Shown piece by piece: positions 36,693 through 43,215 of a stretch of 64,000 nucleotides of DNA. Positions within the stretch are counted from its first letter, which is position 1, and each line of letters opens with the position of its first letter. Below the pieces are notes generated by a model that saw nothing but the letters and a program-made list of their open reading frames with translations, made no database searches and was not told where the DNA came from. Source of the DNA: Anaerolineae bacterium (lineage in GTDB: Bacteria; Chloroflexota; Anaerolineae; 4572-78; J111). The stretch spans positions 3,016-67,015 of the forward strand of contig JAKLJP010000039.1 of assembly GCA_023151115.1 (NCBI GenBank). Direction: 5' to 3'. A program made the translations under genes and the position numbers.

Positions 36693-38492
36693 CTATTCAA
36701 GTGAAGTGGCCTGGATAACCTCGCCGGTCTTGGCATCAATAACTACAGTAAATACTACCCGGAAATCACCCCCGGCATAATTGAGATACCAGGTTAGCCG
36801 GTTGTTATCCAGCGGATAGGGGGTAATCGCGGCCATAGGCCGATAGCCTTCGGCGGTGTATTTGGCCGCGCCGGCCTGGTCGCCAATCTCGACTAAACGT
36901 TTGGTATCCAAGATCACCCCTTCGAGCACGGTTGTTTTGGGGGTGGGCAGGTCGGTGGGCGAGGTAGTAAAGGCGCCATTCATAAACATGATAGTGTTCA
37001 ACCCTTTGGTGGTGGGCGACCAGAATTTGAGGATCCAATCGGTAGATTTGCCCTCGGCATCCAGTGGTCCCAAGCCGCTGGTGGCAATTTCACTGAGCAC
37101 AGCGTCGGGCTGCCACTTTTGGGCTTCGACCAGGGCCAGGTCAACTATTTCCTGACCAGTCATGGCGGCGGCAACCGGCTGAACGGGCGCGGCTACGGGG
37201 GTATTGCCCGCAACCGGGGTAGCTTCGACAGCAACCGCTTCGGTGGTTGGTTCTGTTTCCGTCGTCAGCGAAATGGTGTCCGACTCAGCCGTAGGTGCGA
37301 CGGTTGGTTCTGAGGTGGGGGGAGACGTCGGCGCTTCGGTGGGAGCCGTCGTCGGCGTTGAGGCAGGCGTGGCCGCGGTGATGGCTGCGGTAGCGGGCGT
37401 TTCGACCCCCGGCGTATTTTGAGCTACTTCATTGTCACCTGGACGTAGTTGTAAAAAAATCAGGATGCCGATGCCAATCAGCACCAGAAAAATTAATACG
37501 CCGATTGCGCCAAACCCCAAAATGTTGAGCGGCAGCCCAGATTTGGTGGGGGCTGGAGTAGCCACCGGTTGGCCGGACACGCGGGTAGGTTCCGGCGTAG
37601 CCGGGGCCGTTTTTTGCGGCGTCACTAACCCGGCGGACACACCGGCTAAAACCTGGTTTGGATTGGGACCAAATGCTTCCTTCAAGGCGACGGCCATAGC
37701 CCCGGTACTGTCAAAGCGGTCAGCCGGGTCTGTCGCCAGCGCCTTCAGCAACACCCGCTCGACTGCTTCGGGAATGTTGGGATTGAGGCTGCGCGGCATA
37801 GGCAGCGGCTCGTTGAGTCGTTTCATCACGGTAGCGATGGGCGTTTCAGCCCGGTGGGGCACTACGCCGGTCAGCATTTCGTACAGCATAATGCCCAAAG
37901 CATAGATATCGGTACGATGGTCTACCTTTTTGCCCATGCCCTGTTCCGGCGACATGTAAGCCGGGGTGCCCATACCCACGCCGGTGCCGGTCAACTCCGA
38001 AGAGCCTTCTACCATTTTGGCCAGGCCAAAATCACTGAGCAAGGCCCACTGCCCGTCGAGCAAAACATTGCTCGGCTTCACATCGCGGTGGATAATGCCG
38101 GCTTTATGAGCCTGATCAAGCGCCCCACCAATTTGAGCAATCAACTCGATAATCCGTTCTGTTGAGAGGGGGGATTTCATCTCATCGCTCAGGGTGCGGG
38201 CGTTAGGAATATAGCGCATGGCAATGTAACTAAAACCTTTATCCTGGCCGGTGTCGTAAACGGGTAAAATATTGGGGTGATGTAAATTGCCAATAGCCTG
38301 AGCTTCGCGGGTGAACCGCTCGACAAAATCCTCTTTTTTGGCAAAGTAAGGCGGCAAAACTTTGAGGGCAACTTCACGATTGAGTCCAGGCTGATAAGCC
38401 TTAAAAACTGCGGCCATCCCGCCTGCGCCAATCTGCTCGATAATGCGGTACTGGCCGAGTGTTTGACCAATAAGCCCTTGTAAATCATCCAT
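36693..38492 (-). CDS. Membrane-anchored Ser/Thr protein kinase
   Basis: About 599 residues. The Hanks-type kinase domain (residues about 14-275) has the Gly loop IGAGGMAAVFKA, Lys44 in VALKVL, HRDVKPSNVLL (catalytic Asp near 137), DFGLAK and GTPAYMSPEQ. A membrane helix follows at about 330-355. A Thr/Pro/Ala-rich extracellular linker leads to a C-terminal domain of about 145 residues that looks PepSY-like (FTVVIDAKTGEVIQATSLE at the end). There are no PASTA repeats. Start: ATG 38492 (MDDLQGLIG), with CAGGAG upstream; the longer frame to 38552 lacks a site. It phosphorylates cytoplasmic Ser/Thr residues, presumably in response to an extracellular cue. Targets are unknown; the neighbouring two-component cluster is a possible but unproven link. 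Confidence 0.9.
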   Translation of the reverse strand: MDDLQGLIGQTLGQYRIIEQIGAGGMAAVFKAYQPGLNREVALKVLPPYFAKKEDFVERFTREAQAIGNLHHPNILPVYDTGQDKGFSYIAMRYIPNARTLSDEMKSPLSTERIIELIAQIGGALDQAHKAGIIHRDVKPSNVLLDGQWALLSDFGLAKMVEGSSELTGTGVGMGTPAYMSPEQGMGKKVDHRTDIYALGIMLYEMLTGVVPHRAETPIATVMKRLNEPLPMPRSLNPNIPEAVERVLLKALATDPADRFDSTGAMAVALKEAFGPNPNQVLAGVSAGLVTPQKTAPATPEPTRVSGQPVATPAPTKSGLPLNILGFGAIGVLIFLVLIGIGILIFLQLRPGDNEVAQNTPGVETPATAAITAATPASTPTTAPTEAPTSPPTSEPTVAPTAESDTISLTTETEPTTEAVAVEATPVAGNTPVAAPVQPVAAAMTGQEIVDLALVEAQKWQPDAVLSEIATSGLGPLDAEGKSTDWILKFWSPTTKGLNTIMFMNGAFTTSPTDLPTPKTTVLEGVILDTKRLVEIGDQAGAAKYTAEGYRPMAAITPYPLDNNRLTWYLNYAGGDFRVVFTVVIDAKTGEVIQATSLE

Positions 38493-38638
38493 AATAGTTG
38501 ACTCCTGAGGGTCAGAGAAATAGGGACGCCCCCATCCTATCACAAGGTTCATGCTGCTGTCAAGTGCTACTTTTTAACCACGATGAAAGAGGCGATGGCG
38601 CGTGAGGCGAGGAAAACTTTCGCCTCCTCGTCTCTACT

Positions 38639-38667
38639 TTGACTATCTCCGGCAATTATTGTAATAT
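38639..38667 (+). promoter_or_regulatory. Promoter of the split tRNA-Leu gene
   Basis: TTGACT (38639-38644) and TAATAT (38662-38667) are separated by 17 bases, placing the start around 38674, just before the tRNA 5' end at 38683. Good sigma-70 consensus match. Confidence 0.65.
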
Positions 38668-38716
38668 TCTCTGTAAAGTTATGGGCCGGTGGCGGAATGG
38701 CAGACGCAGGGGACTT

Positions 38717-39417
38717 AAGCGTTTGAGCACCAGGGTAGGAAACTCCCTGAGTGAATTCGGCCAAATTCGGGGAAACCTCAGCAGATAATGACAGTGGCAA
38801 CCCCGAGCCAAATTTTTTGTCGGTGACAATTTGGCTGCTCTTCAAATTGCGGTAATTTGTGAAATCAAGAAAATATACCGATGAACAATTGGAAGATGCT
38901 GTTAAGAATAGTCACTCGATAAGGGCAGTTCTTAAAAGGATAGGTTTGACCCCCTCTGGTGGAAATTACGAGGCCATAGAGAAACATATCCGGGTGCTTA
39001 ATCTGGATACCTCTCATTTTCTCGGACAAGCCATCTTAAGAGGAAAAACACATACTTACGGTATACGACCTTTGGAAGAAGTTTTAGTCCACAAGAAGTT
39101 AGAGAACACTTGGAGACTAAAGAATAGACTTCTTCGCAGTGGCCTCAAGAAATACCAATGTGAGTGTTGTGGGAATACAGAGTGGTTAGGCCAACCCATA
39201 TCCCTGGAACTCCATCACAAGGATGGAGACAGGACAAATAATACGCTGCCCAATATCGAACTTTTGTGTCCTAATTGTCACGCTTTAACTGACAATTATA
39301 GAGGCGGCAAGAAAAAGGTGTAGAGACTTGACGGTCGAGACCTATGGTGGACACCTAAGGTCAAGAGAAAGTCCAGACTACAAACCTACAAAGGGTGGCG
39401 AAAGCCATAGTAGTAAG
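38717..39417 (+). ncRNA. Group I intron (IC3-like) in tRNA-Leu(UAA)
   Basis: 701 nt, preceded by U (exon ACTT) and ending in G39417, as group I introns require. Core elements match the cyanobacterial tRNA-Leu intron in order: a TTGAGC segment early on; a P-like element (CGGGGAAACCTCAGCAG, about 38778); a Q-like element (GACAGTGGCAACCCCGAGCC, about 38791); an R-like element (AGAGACTTGACGGTCGAGACC, about 39323); and an S-like element (AGAGAAAGTCCAGACTAC, about 39364). Between Q and R, where the Anabaena intron has its P6 extension, this one carries the HNH gene. It is expected to self-splice using guanosine. The class comes from my motif comparison, not from a covariance search. Confidence 0.92.
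38859..39323 (+). CDS. Intron-encoded HNH homing endonuclease
   Basis: 154 residues from GTG 38859 (no better start in frame). The N-terminal half (KYTDEQLEDAVKNSHSIRAV, then LKRIGLTPSGGNYEAIEKHI) looks like a helix-turn-helix DNA-binding region. The C-terminal half is an HNH nuclease: CECCGNTEW (first Cys pair), LELHHKDGDRTNN (catalytic His and metal site), LPNIELLCPNC (Asn and second Cys pair) and HALTDNYRG. It lies wholly inside the group I intron, between the Q and R core elements, and its stop overlaps the beginning of the R region. The expected role is to cut intronless tRNA-Leu alleles and spread the intron. It is intact, which suggests recent mobility. Base composition is lower in GC than the flanking genes, consistent with transfer. 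Confidence 0.9.
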   Translation: MKSRKYTDEQLEDAVKNSHSIRAVLKRIGLTPSGGNYEAIEKHIRVLNLDTSHFLGQAILRGKTHTYGIRPLEEVLVHKKLENTWRLKNRLLRSGLKKYQCECCGNTEWLGQPISLELHHKDGDRTNNTLPNIELLCPNCHALTDNYRGGKKKV

Positions 39418-39479
39418 AAAATCCCCCGAGGCTTAACCCTCGTGTGGGTTCGACTCCCACCCGGCCCATAGTTAGGACG

Positions 39480-39512
39480 AAAGAGCGCATTTGATTAAGG
39501 TGCGCTCTTTTA
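39480..39512 (+). terminator. Intrinsic terminator after tRNA-Leu
   Basis: AAAGAGCGCA (39480-39489) and TGCGCTCTTT (39501-39510) form a 10-bp stem with an 11-nt loop, ending in a short T-rich run. It starts 12 bases after the tRNA. Confidence 0.75.
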
Positions 39513-39538
39513 CTTCTGTAGTTTCATCGGGGATATTT

Positions 39539-40387
39539 ATGAACTATGCCGTTGTTGACAGTCACATTCATTTTTGGAACCCCCACGAGTTACAGTATGA
39601 TTGGTTGGCCGGTGTCCCCGCTATCAACCGGCCCTTTTTGCCCTCCGATTTGGCCCAACAGGCTGGCCCGGTAAACCTGCAAAAAATTGTGTTTGTGCAG
39701 TGCGACTGCATTCCCGCGCATAGTTTCAAAGAGGTCGAATGGGTGACAGGTCTGGCTGAAGAAGAACCCCGGATTCAAGCAATTGTGGCCTTTGCTCCCC
39801 TGGAAAAAGGCGCAGCCGCCAGAGAACATTTACAGGCGCTTACCGCTTATCCACTCGTTAAAGGAGTGCGCCGGCTTATCCAAGCAGAAGAGGCTGGCTT
39901 TTGCCTCCAACCGGATTTTGTTGCAGGCGTGCAATTGCTGGCCGAGTTCAACTATAGTTTCGACCTCTGTATTTTTCATTATCAATTGAGCGACATCATC
40001 AAGCTGGTGGAGCAGTGCCCGCAGGTATCATTTGTGCTGGATCACCTGGGCAAACCGGCCATCAAAGCACACTTACTCGATCCCTGGCGTGAAGAAATCA
40101 AAATCCTGGCCTCTTTCCCTCATGTGACCTGCAAACTTTCCGGAGCCGTTACCGAAGCTGATTGGCAGCAGTGGGCACCGGCTGATTTACAGCCCTATAT
40201 TGACCATGTTGTTGAATCTTTTGGACCTGACCGAGTGATGTACGGCGGCGATTGGCCGGTTTCTTTGCTGGCGACAACCTATCAAGCCTGGCTTAAAACA
40301 CTCGATGCCGCTACGGGGGAGTTATCGGCCGCGGAGAAAGAAAAACTCTTCTGCCAAAATGCTTGTACCTTTTACAAACTGAGCTAA
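39539..40387 (+). CDS. Amidohydrolase family 2 protein, sugar-lactonase-like
   Basis: About 282 residues. The amidohydrolase_2 fold is shown by DSHIHFW (metal-binding HxH at the N-terminus), FVQCDC, FVLDHLGKP and MYGGDWPVS (metal Asp). The pattern IDSHxHFW, YDWL, and RPFLPSDL is that of L-fuconolactonase, rhamnonolactonase and related lactone hydrolases, which open sugar lactones made by dehydrogenases. Start: ATG 39539, with GGGGA upstream; the longer frame from 39491 runs into the tRNA terminator. It stands just upstream of the LacI regulator and may belong to the same sugar regulon. The exact lactone cannot be read. Confidence 0.8.
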   Translation: MNYAVVDSHIHFWNPHELQYDWLAGVPAINRPFLPSDLAQQAGPVNLQKIVFVQCDCIPAHSFKEVEWVTGLAEEEPRIQAIVAFAPLEKGAAAREHLQALTAYPLVKGVRRLIQAEEAGFCLQPDFVAGVQLLAEFNYSFDLCIFHYQLSDIIKLVEQCPQVSFVLDHLGKPAIKAHLLDPWREEIKILASFPHVTCKLSGAVTEADWQQWAPADLQPYIDHVVESFGPDRVMYGGDWPVSLLATTYQAWLKTLDAATGELSAAEKEKLFCQNACTFYKLS

Positions 40388-40419
40388 GTGGCTGTTCAGA
40401 AGTAACTTTGTACTTGGCA

Positions 40420-40437
40420 GGAGATTCGAAAATCTCC
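40420..40437 (+). terminator. Small hairpin after the amidohydrolase gene
   Basis: GGAGATT and AATCTCC form a perfect 7-bp stem with a CGAA tetraloop, 33 bases after the stop. There is no clear T-tract, so it may be only a weak terminator or an mRNA 3' stabilising hairpin. The rest of 40438-40578 shows nothing recognisable. Confidence 0.4.
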
Positions 40438-40578
40438 TATCTCTAATCTCTAAAACTGAAAACTTATCTGCGAAATATCCTCGGGAATGGATAAGCTGAG
40501 GAGTCCGATCGATCAGTTCTACAGCCGCCCAAAACCCCGCTTCATGAGAGAAGTCCTCTTCAACGCGACGTGAAGAAT

Positions 40579-40607
40579 TTGACAGCAAATCAAAATTGAT
40601 ATATTCT
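40579..40607 (+). promoter_or_regulatory. Promoter of the LacI-family gene
   Basis: TTGACA (40579-40584, perfect consensus) and TATTCT (40602-40607) are separated by 17 bases. The operator begins two bases after the -10 box. Confidence 0.65.
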
Positions 40608-40608
40608 T

Positions 40609-40640
40609 CACCGTGAGCGTTCACGGGAACGCTCACGGTG
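40609..40640 (+). promoter_or_regulatory. Palindromic LacI-type operator
   Basis: CACCGTGAGCGTTC and its exact complement GAACGCTCACGGTG flank ACGG, giving a 14-bp perfect inverted repeat over the expected transcription start. Within it, GTGAGCGTTCAC is itself close to the LacI-family operator style GTGAxCGxTCAC. The position fits autorepression of the downstream regulator gene. Confidence 0.75.
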
Positions 40641-40646
40641 CTGCGA

Positions 40647-41651
40647 ATGAAATCCCAAGTGACAATTGAAGATGTAGCACGCGAAGCTGGTGTTTCTCGA
40701 CAGACCGTTTCGCGGGCCATTAATAACAAGGCCGAAATTAGCCCTGATACATTAAGTCGGGTATTAGCGGTTGTAGAAAAGTTGGGCTATCGGCCGAGCC
40801 GCATGGCTCAGGGATTGGTAACGCAGAGGACCTATGCCGTCGGCTTGGTTGTGGGCGATATTGCCAACCCCTTTTTTCCCGAAGTGGCTCGAGGCGCGCT
40901 TGATACGGCCCAGGCCAAAGGTTATAATGTTTTTTTGTGTAACAGCGACGGTAATGTCCAGCAAGAATTCCGCCTCCTCCAGTCCCTGGCTGCCCATGCC
41001 GTGGATGGCATTATTCTTTATCCTTCTTACGATAGTGATAACAACTTAAAAACTTTTATGAAATCGTACCGGCCGGTGGTAGTGGTCAACTATGCTTTCG
41101 ACCATCCGGGGGCCAGCGTCGTGATGGTAGATCACCGCCGGGGGGCGAGGCTGGCGGTTGATTACTTGGTCAGTAAAGGTCATCGGGCTATTGGGATGTT
41201 AACCGGAGTGCAGAATCCTTCTCTTGACCGGGTCCGGCGGGTTCAGGGGTTTTGTGAAGGGTTAACTGCCCATAACTTACCTCTTGTTAACGAGTGGATT
41301 GTACCCAGCCAGAGCCCAACGGTGGAGAGTGGTTATGAAAGTGCCCGCTGGCTGCTGATCGAGCAGCCTCAAGTAACTGCTATTTTTGCCTACAATGATC
41401 TGTTGGCGCTGGGCGCTATCCAGGCTTGTAAGGAGTTGGGCCGTCATGTGCCGACTCAATGCGCTATTGTCGGTTTTGATGATATTCACTGGGCAGCAAC
41501 GGCTACCCCCCCGCTGACGACGGTGCGGGTCAATAAATATGAATTGGGCCAACAGGCCATGTCTCGGCTACTGGCTATGTTAGCCGAACCTGAGACCGTT
41601 TTTCCTACCATTCACCTGGATGTCGAGTTGGTCATTCGTGAGTCAGCCTAG
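40647..41651 (+). CDS. LacI-family transcriptional regulator
   Basis: 334 residues. The N-terminal helix-turn-helix (VTIEDVAREAGVSRQTVSRAINNKAEIS) and hinge helix (RPSRMAQGL) are classical LacI. The periplasmic-binding-like effector domain shows GLVVGDIANPFFPEVARG and the C-terminal AIFAYNDLLALGAIQACKELG and IVGFDDIHWA motifs. It most likely represses genes for sugar uptake and breakdown until a sugar binds. Start: ATG 40647 (GTG 40638 is within the operator). No Shine-Dalgarno sequence is visible because the operator occupies that space. Its perfect palindromic operator lies directly upstream, so autoregulation is likely. The ABC transporter and catabolic genes downstream are the obvious target set. 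Confidence 0.93.
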   Translation: MKSQVTIEDVAREAGVSRQTVSRAINNKAEISPDTLSRVLAVVEKLGYRPSRMAQGLVTQRTYAVGLVVGDIANPFFPEVARGALDTAQAKGYNVFLCNSDGNVQQEFRLLQSLAAHAVDGIILYPSYDSDNNLKTFMKSYRPVVVVNYAFDHPGASVVMVDHRRGARLAVDYLVSKGHRAIGMLTGVQNPSLDRVRRVQGFCEGLTAHNLPLVNEWIVPSQSPTVESGYESARWLLIEQPQVTAIFAYNDLLALGAIQACKELGRHVPTQCAIVGFDDIHWAATATPPLTTVRVNKYELGQQAMSRLLAMLAEPETVFPTIHLDVELVIRESA

Positions 41652-41691
41652 CCGTTGATACAAGCTGACCCAATTAGGTTTCTGTAAATCA

Positions 41692-41807
41692 CATCCTGAG
41701 TAGCGCGAAACGAAGTGAAGCGCGTATCGAAGGATGCGATAAAGAGCCGAAAATCATCCTGAGCAGCCCCGACCGGAGGGAGTGGGCGTATCGAAGGGTG
41801 ATTTTCG
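41692..41807. repeat. Two palindromic CCTGAG...CGTATCGAAGG repeats
   Basis: Unit A (41692-41736) runs from CATCCTGAG to TATCGAAGGATG. Unit B (41748-41807) runs from CGAAAATCATCCTGAG to GTATCGAAGGGTGATTTTCG. Each folds into a long hairpin. The same type recurs at 53841-53972. These are dispersed intergenic palindromes of a kind found in many bacterial genomes. No gene is present. Confidence 0.8.
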
Positions 41808-41843
41808 AGCAAATTCTTATGTATCCACTGAAGGATCGAAGCT

Positions 41844-42863
41844 ATGGCAGCAACCACTTCACCTTCCCACCCAATCCTGGAAATCAAAAATCTAAAAACT
41901 CAATTTTTTCTTGATCGGGGCACGGTCAAAGCAGTGGATGGCGTCAACTTGAGCCTGGACCGTCGCAGCACAGTGGGTATTGTCGGCGAAAGCGGCTGTG
42001 GCAAAAGCATCACCGCTATGTCAATTATGCGCCTGATTAAGTCTCCTCCCGGCAAGATTGTGGAAGGCCAAATCTTACTCCATCAAAAAAATGGCGGCGG
42101 CGACAAGGTTGTTGACATCGCCAGGTTAGACCCCAAAGGCTCTGAGATGCGCCACATTCGCGGCGGTGAAATCTCGATGGTTTTTCAAGAGCCGATGACC
42201 TCGCTTAATCCTCTCTACACCATCGGCGCGCAAATTGCGGAAGTGGTGGAACTGCATCAAAAAGTAGGCCGCCAGGAAGCGATGGGACGGGCGCTGGAGA
42301 TGCTGCACAAAGTTCACATTAGCGCCCCCAAACAACGCCTGCACCAGTACCCGCACCAGCTCAGCGGCGGCATGCGCCAGCGGGTGATGATTGCCCTGGC
42401 GCTATCCTGTAACCCTTCCATCCTCATTGCCGACGAGCCGACGACGGCCCTCGATGTGACCGTGCAGGCCCAAATTCTGGACTTGATGCGGGAACTGCAA
42501 AACGATTTTAACTCCTCAATTATCATGATTACCCACAATTTAGGTGTGGTTTCGCAAATGGCCGATTACGTGGCGGTCATGTATCTGGGCAAAGTAGTTG
42601 AGTATGCCCCGGTGCGGGAGTTGTTTCACCACCCGCTGCATCCCTACACGGTCGGGCTACTGAACTCGGTGCCGGTGTTGGGCAAAAAAGCCAAACAAGC
42701 TCTGGTTCCCATTAAAGGAATGGTGCCCAGCCCGACCGAGCAAATTCAAGGTTGCGCCTTTGCTTCGCGCTGCCCACAGGTGATGGAGATTTGTGGCCAG
42801 GAGGCTCCGCCGTTAACAGGCGTCCACTCAAACCACGAAGTGGCTTGCTGGCTACATCAGTGA
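41844..42863 (+). CDS. oppD: Peptide/oligosaccharide ABC transporter ATP-binding protein (OppD-type)
   Basis: 339 residues. Walker A GESGCGKS, Q loop VFQEPMTSLNPL, signature LSGGMRQRV, Walker B ILIADEPTTALD and switch His in MITHNLG are all present. The C-terminal oligopeptide-transporter extension (VPSPTEQIQGCAFASRCP) has the Cys residues often found in OppD/DppD. It acts on the cytoplasmic side of the membrane as one half of the ATPase pair with the OppF-type protein at 49942. Start: ATG 41844, with GAAGGA upstream. It follows the LacI gene and a repeat region and begins the transport cluster. Although named after peptides, Opp-type systems in several bacteria import oligosaccharides, and the context here favours sugars. 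Confidence 0.92.
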   Translation: MAATTSPSHPILEIKNLKTQFFLDRGTVKAVDGVNLSLDRRSTVGIVGESGCGKSITAMSIMRLIKSPPGKIVEGQILLHQKNGGGDKVVDIARLDPKGSEMRHIRGGEISMVFQEPMTSLNPLYTIGAQIAEVVELHQKVGRQEAMGRALEMLHKVHISAPKQRLHQYPHQLSGGMRQRVMIALALSCNPSILIADEPTTALDVTVQAQILDLMRELQNDFNSSIIMITHNLGVVSQMADYVAVMYLGKVVEYAPVRELFHHPLHPYTVGLLNSVPVLGKKAKQALVPIKGMVPSPTEQIQGCAFASRCPQVMEICGQEAPPLTGVHSNHEVACWLHQ

Positions 42864-42959
42864 AATGGCAGTCCGATTAAACGGAGGTGAAGATGGTTTG
42901 ATTGCGTCAAATCCATACCTCTTAGAGAGAGTAATTATTAATGGAAGTGCAAAGAAAAA

Positions 42960-43134
42960 GGAGATACCGGCTCACTTGGCGGTAGACGGTATCTCCTTAA
43001 TCGGGCACAGTGCTTAGAGTAGCCTGATCTTATCATCAGGCCCCCTATCACTGGCTGATTTATTATACCCCAACGTAGCCAGTTTGGGAATGTTCTAAGC
43101 ACCTCCTTACCTACGTATCTTGCTAAAGGGGGTG
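42960..43134 (+). promoter_or_regulatory. Structured RNA leader of the solute-binding protein gene (possible riboswitch-like element)
   Basis: Four helices can be drawn. H1: GGAGATACCG/CGGTATCTCC (42960-42969 with 42987-42996). P1: GTGCTTAGA/TCTAAGCAC (43010-43018 with 43094-43102), enclosing two hairpins, CCTGAT/ATCAGG (43023-43040) and ACTGGCT/AGCCAGT (43050-43083). A further hairpin CACCTCCTT/AAGGGGGTG (43100-43134, one G-U pair) shares the bases 43100-43102 with P1, so P1 and the last hairpin compete. The SBP start lies 80 nt downstream. It matches no riboswitch class I recognise. H1 could alternatively be a terminator for oppD. Confidence 0.45.
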
Positions 43135-43215
43135 ATCGCAGATTAACATATTGCAAACAGCCGAATCCATTTAAGCTAAACGATGTCTAATCAAGCAAGT
43201 GTAAAAGGAGGGACA

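Larger units (their letters stand above)
38683..39468 (+). tRNA. tRNA-Leu(UAA), interrupted by a group I intron
   Basis: Exon 1 is 38683-38716 and exon 2 is 39418-39468. The acceptor stem GGGCCGG pairs with CCGGCCC (39461-39467), discriminator A39468. CCA is not encoded. The anticodon stem GGGGA (exon 1) pairs with TCCCC (39422-39426), and after splicing the loop reads CTTAAAA, giving anticodon UAA. The class II variable arm GAGG/CCTC and the T arm GTGGG-TTCGACT-CCCAC are in exon 2. The break lies after U34, the same position as in the ancient cyanobacterial and plastid tRNA-Leu introns. Confidence 0.95.

Noticed and set aside
38567..38845. Minus-strand gene across the tRNA-Leu 5' exon
   Set aside because: It overlaps the tRNA promoter, exon and intron core and has no recognisable product.
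42938..43156. Small minus-strand gene ahead of oppA
   Set aside because: The frame runs through several strong RNA hairpins, has no start signal and no known family; the structured leader explains the region better.
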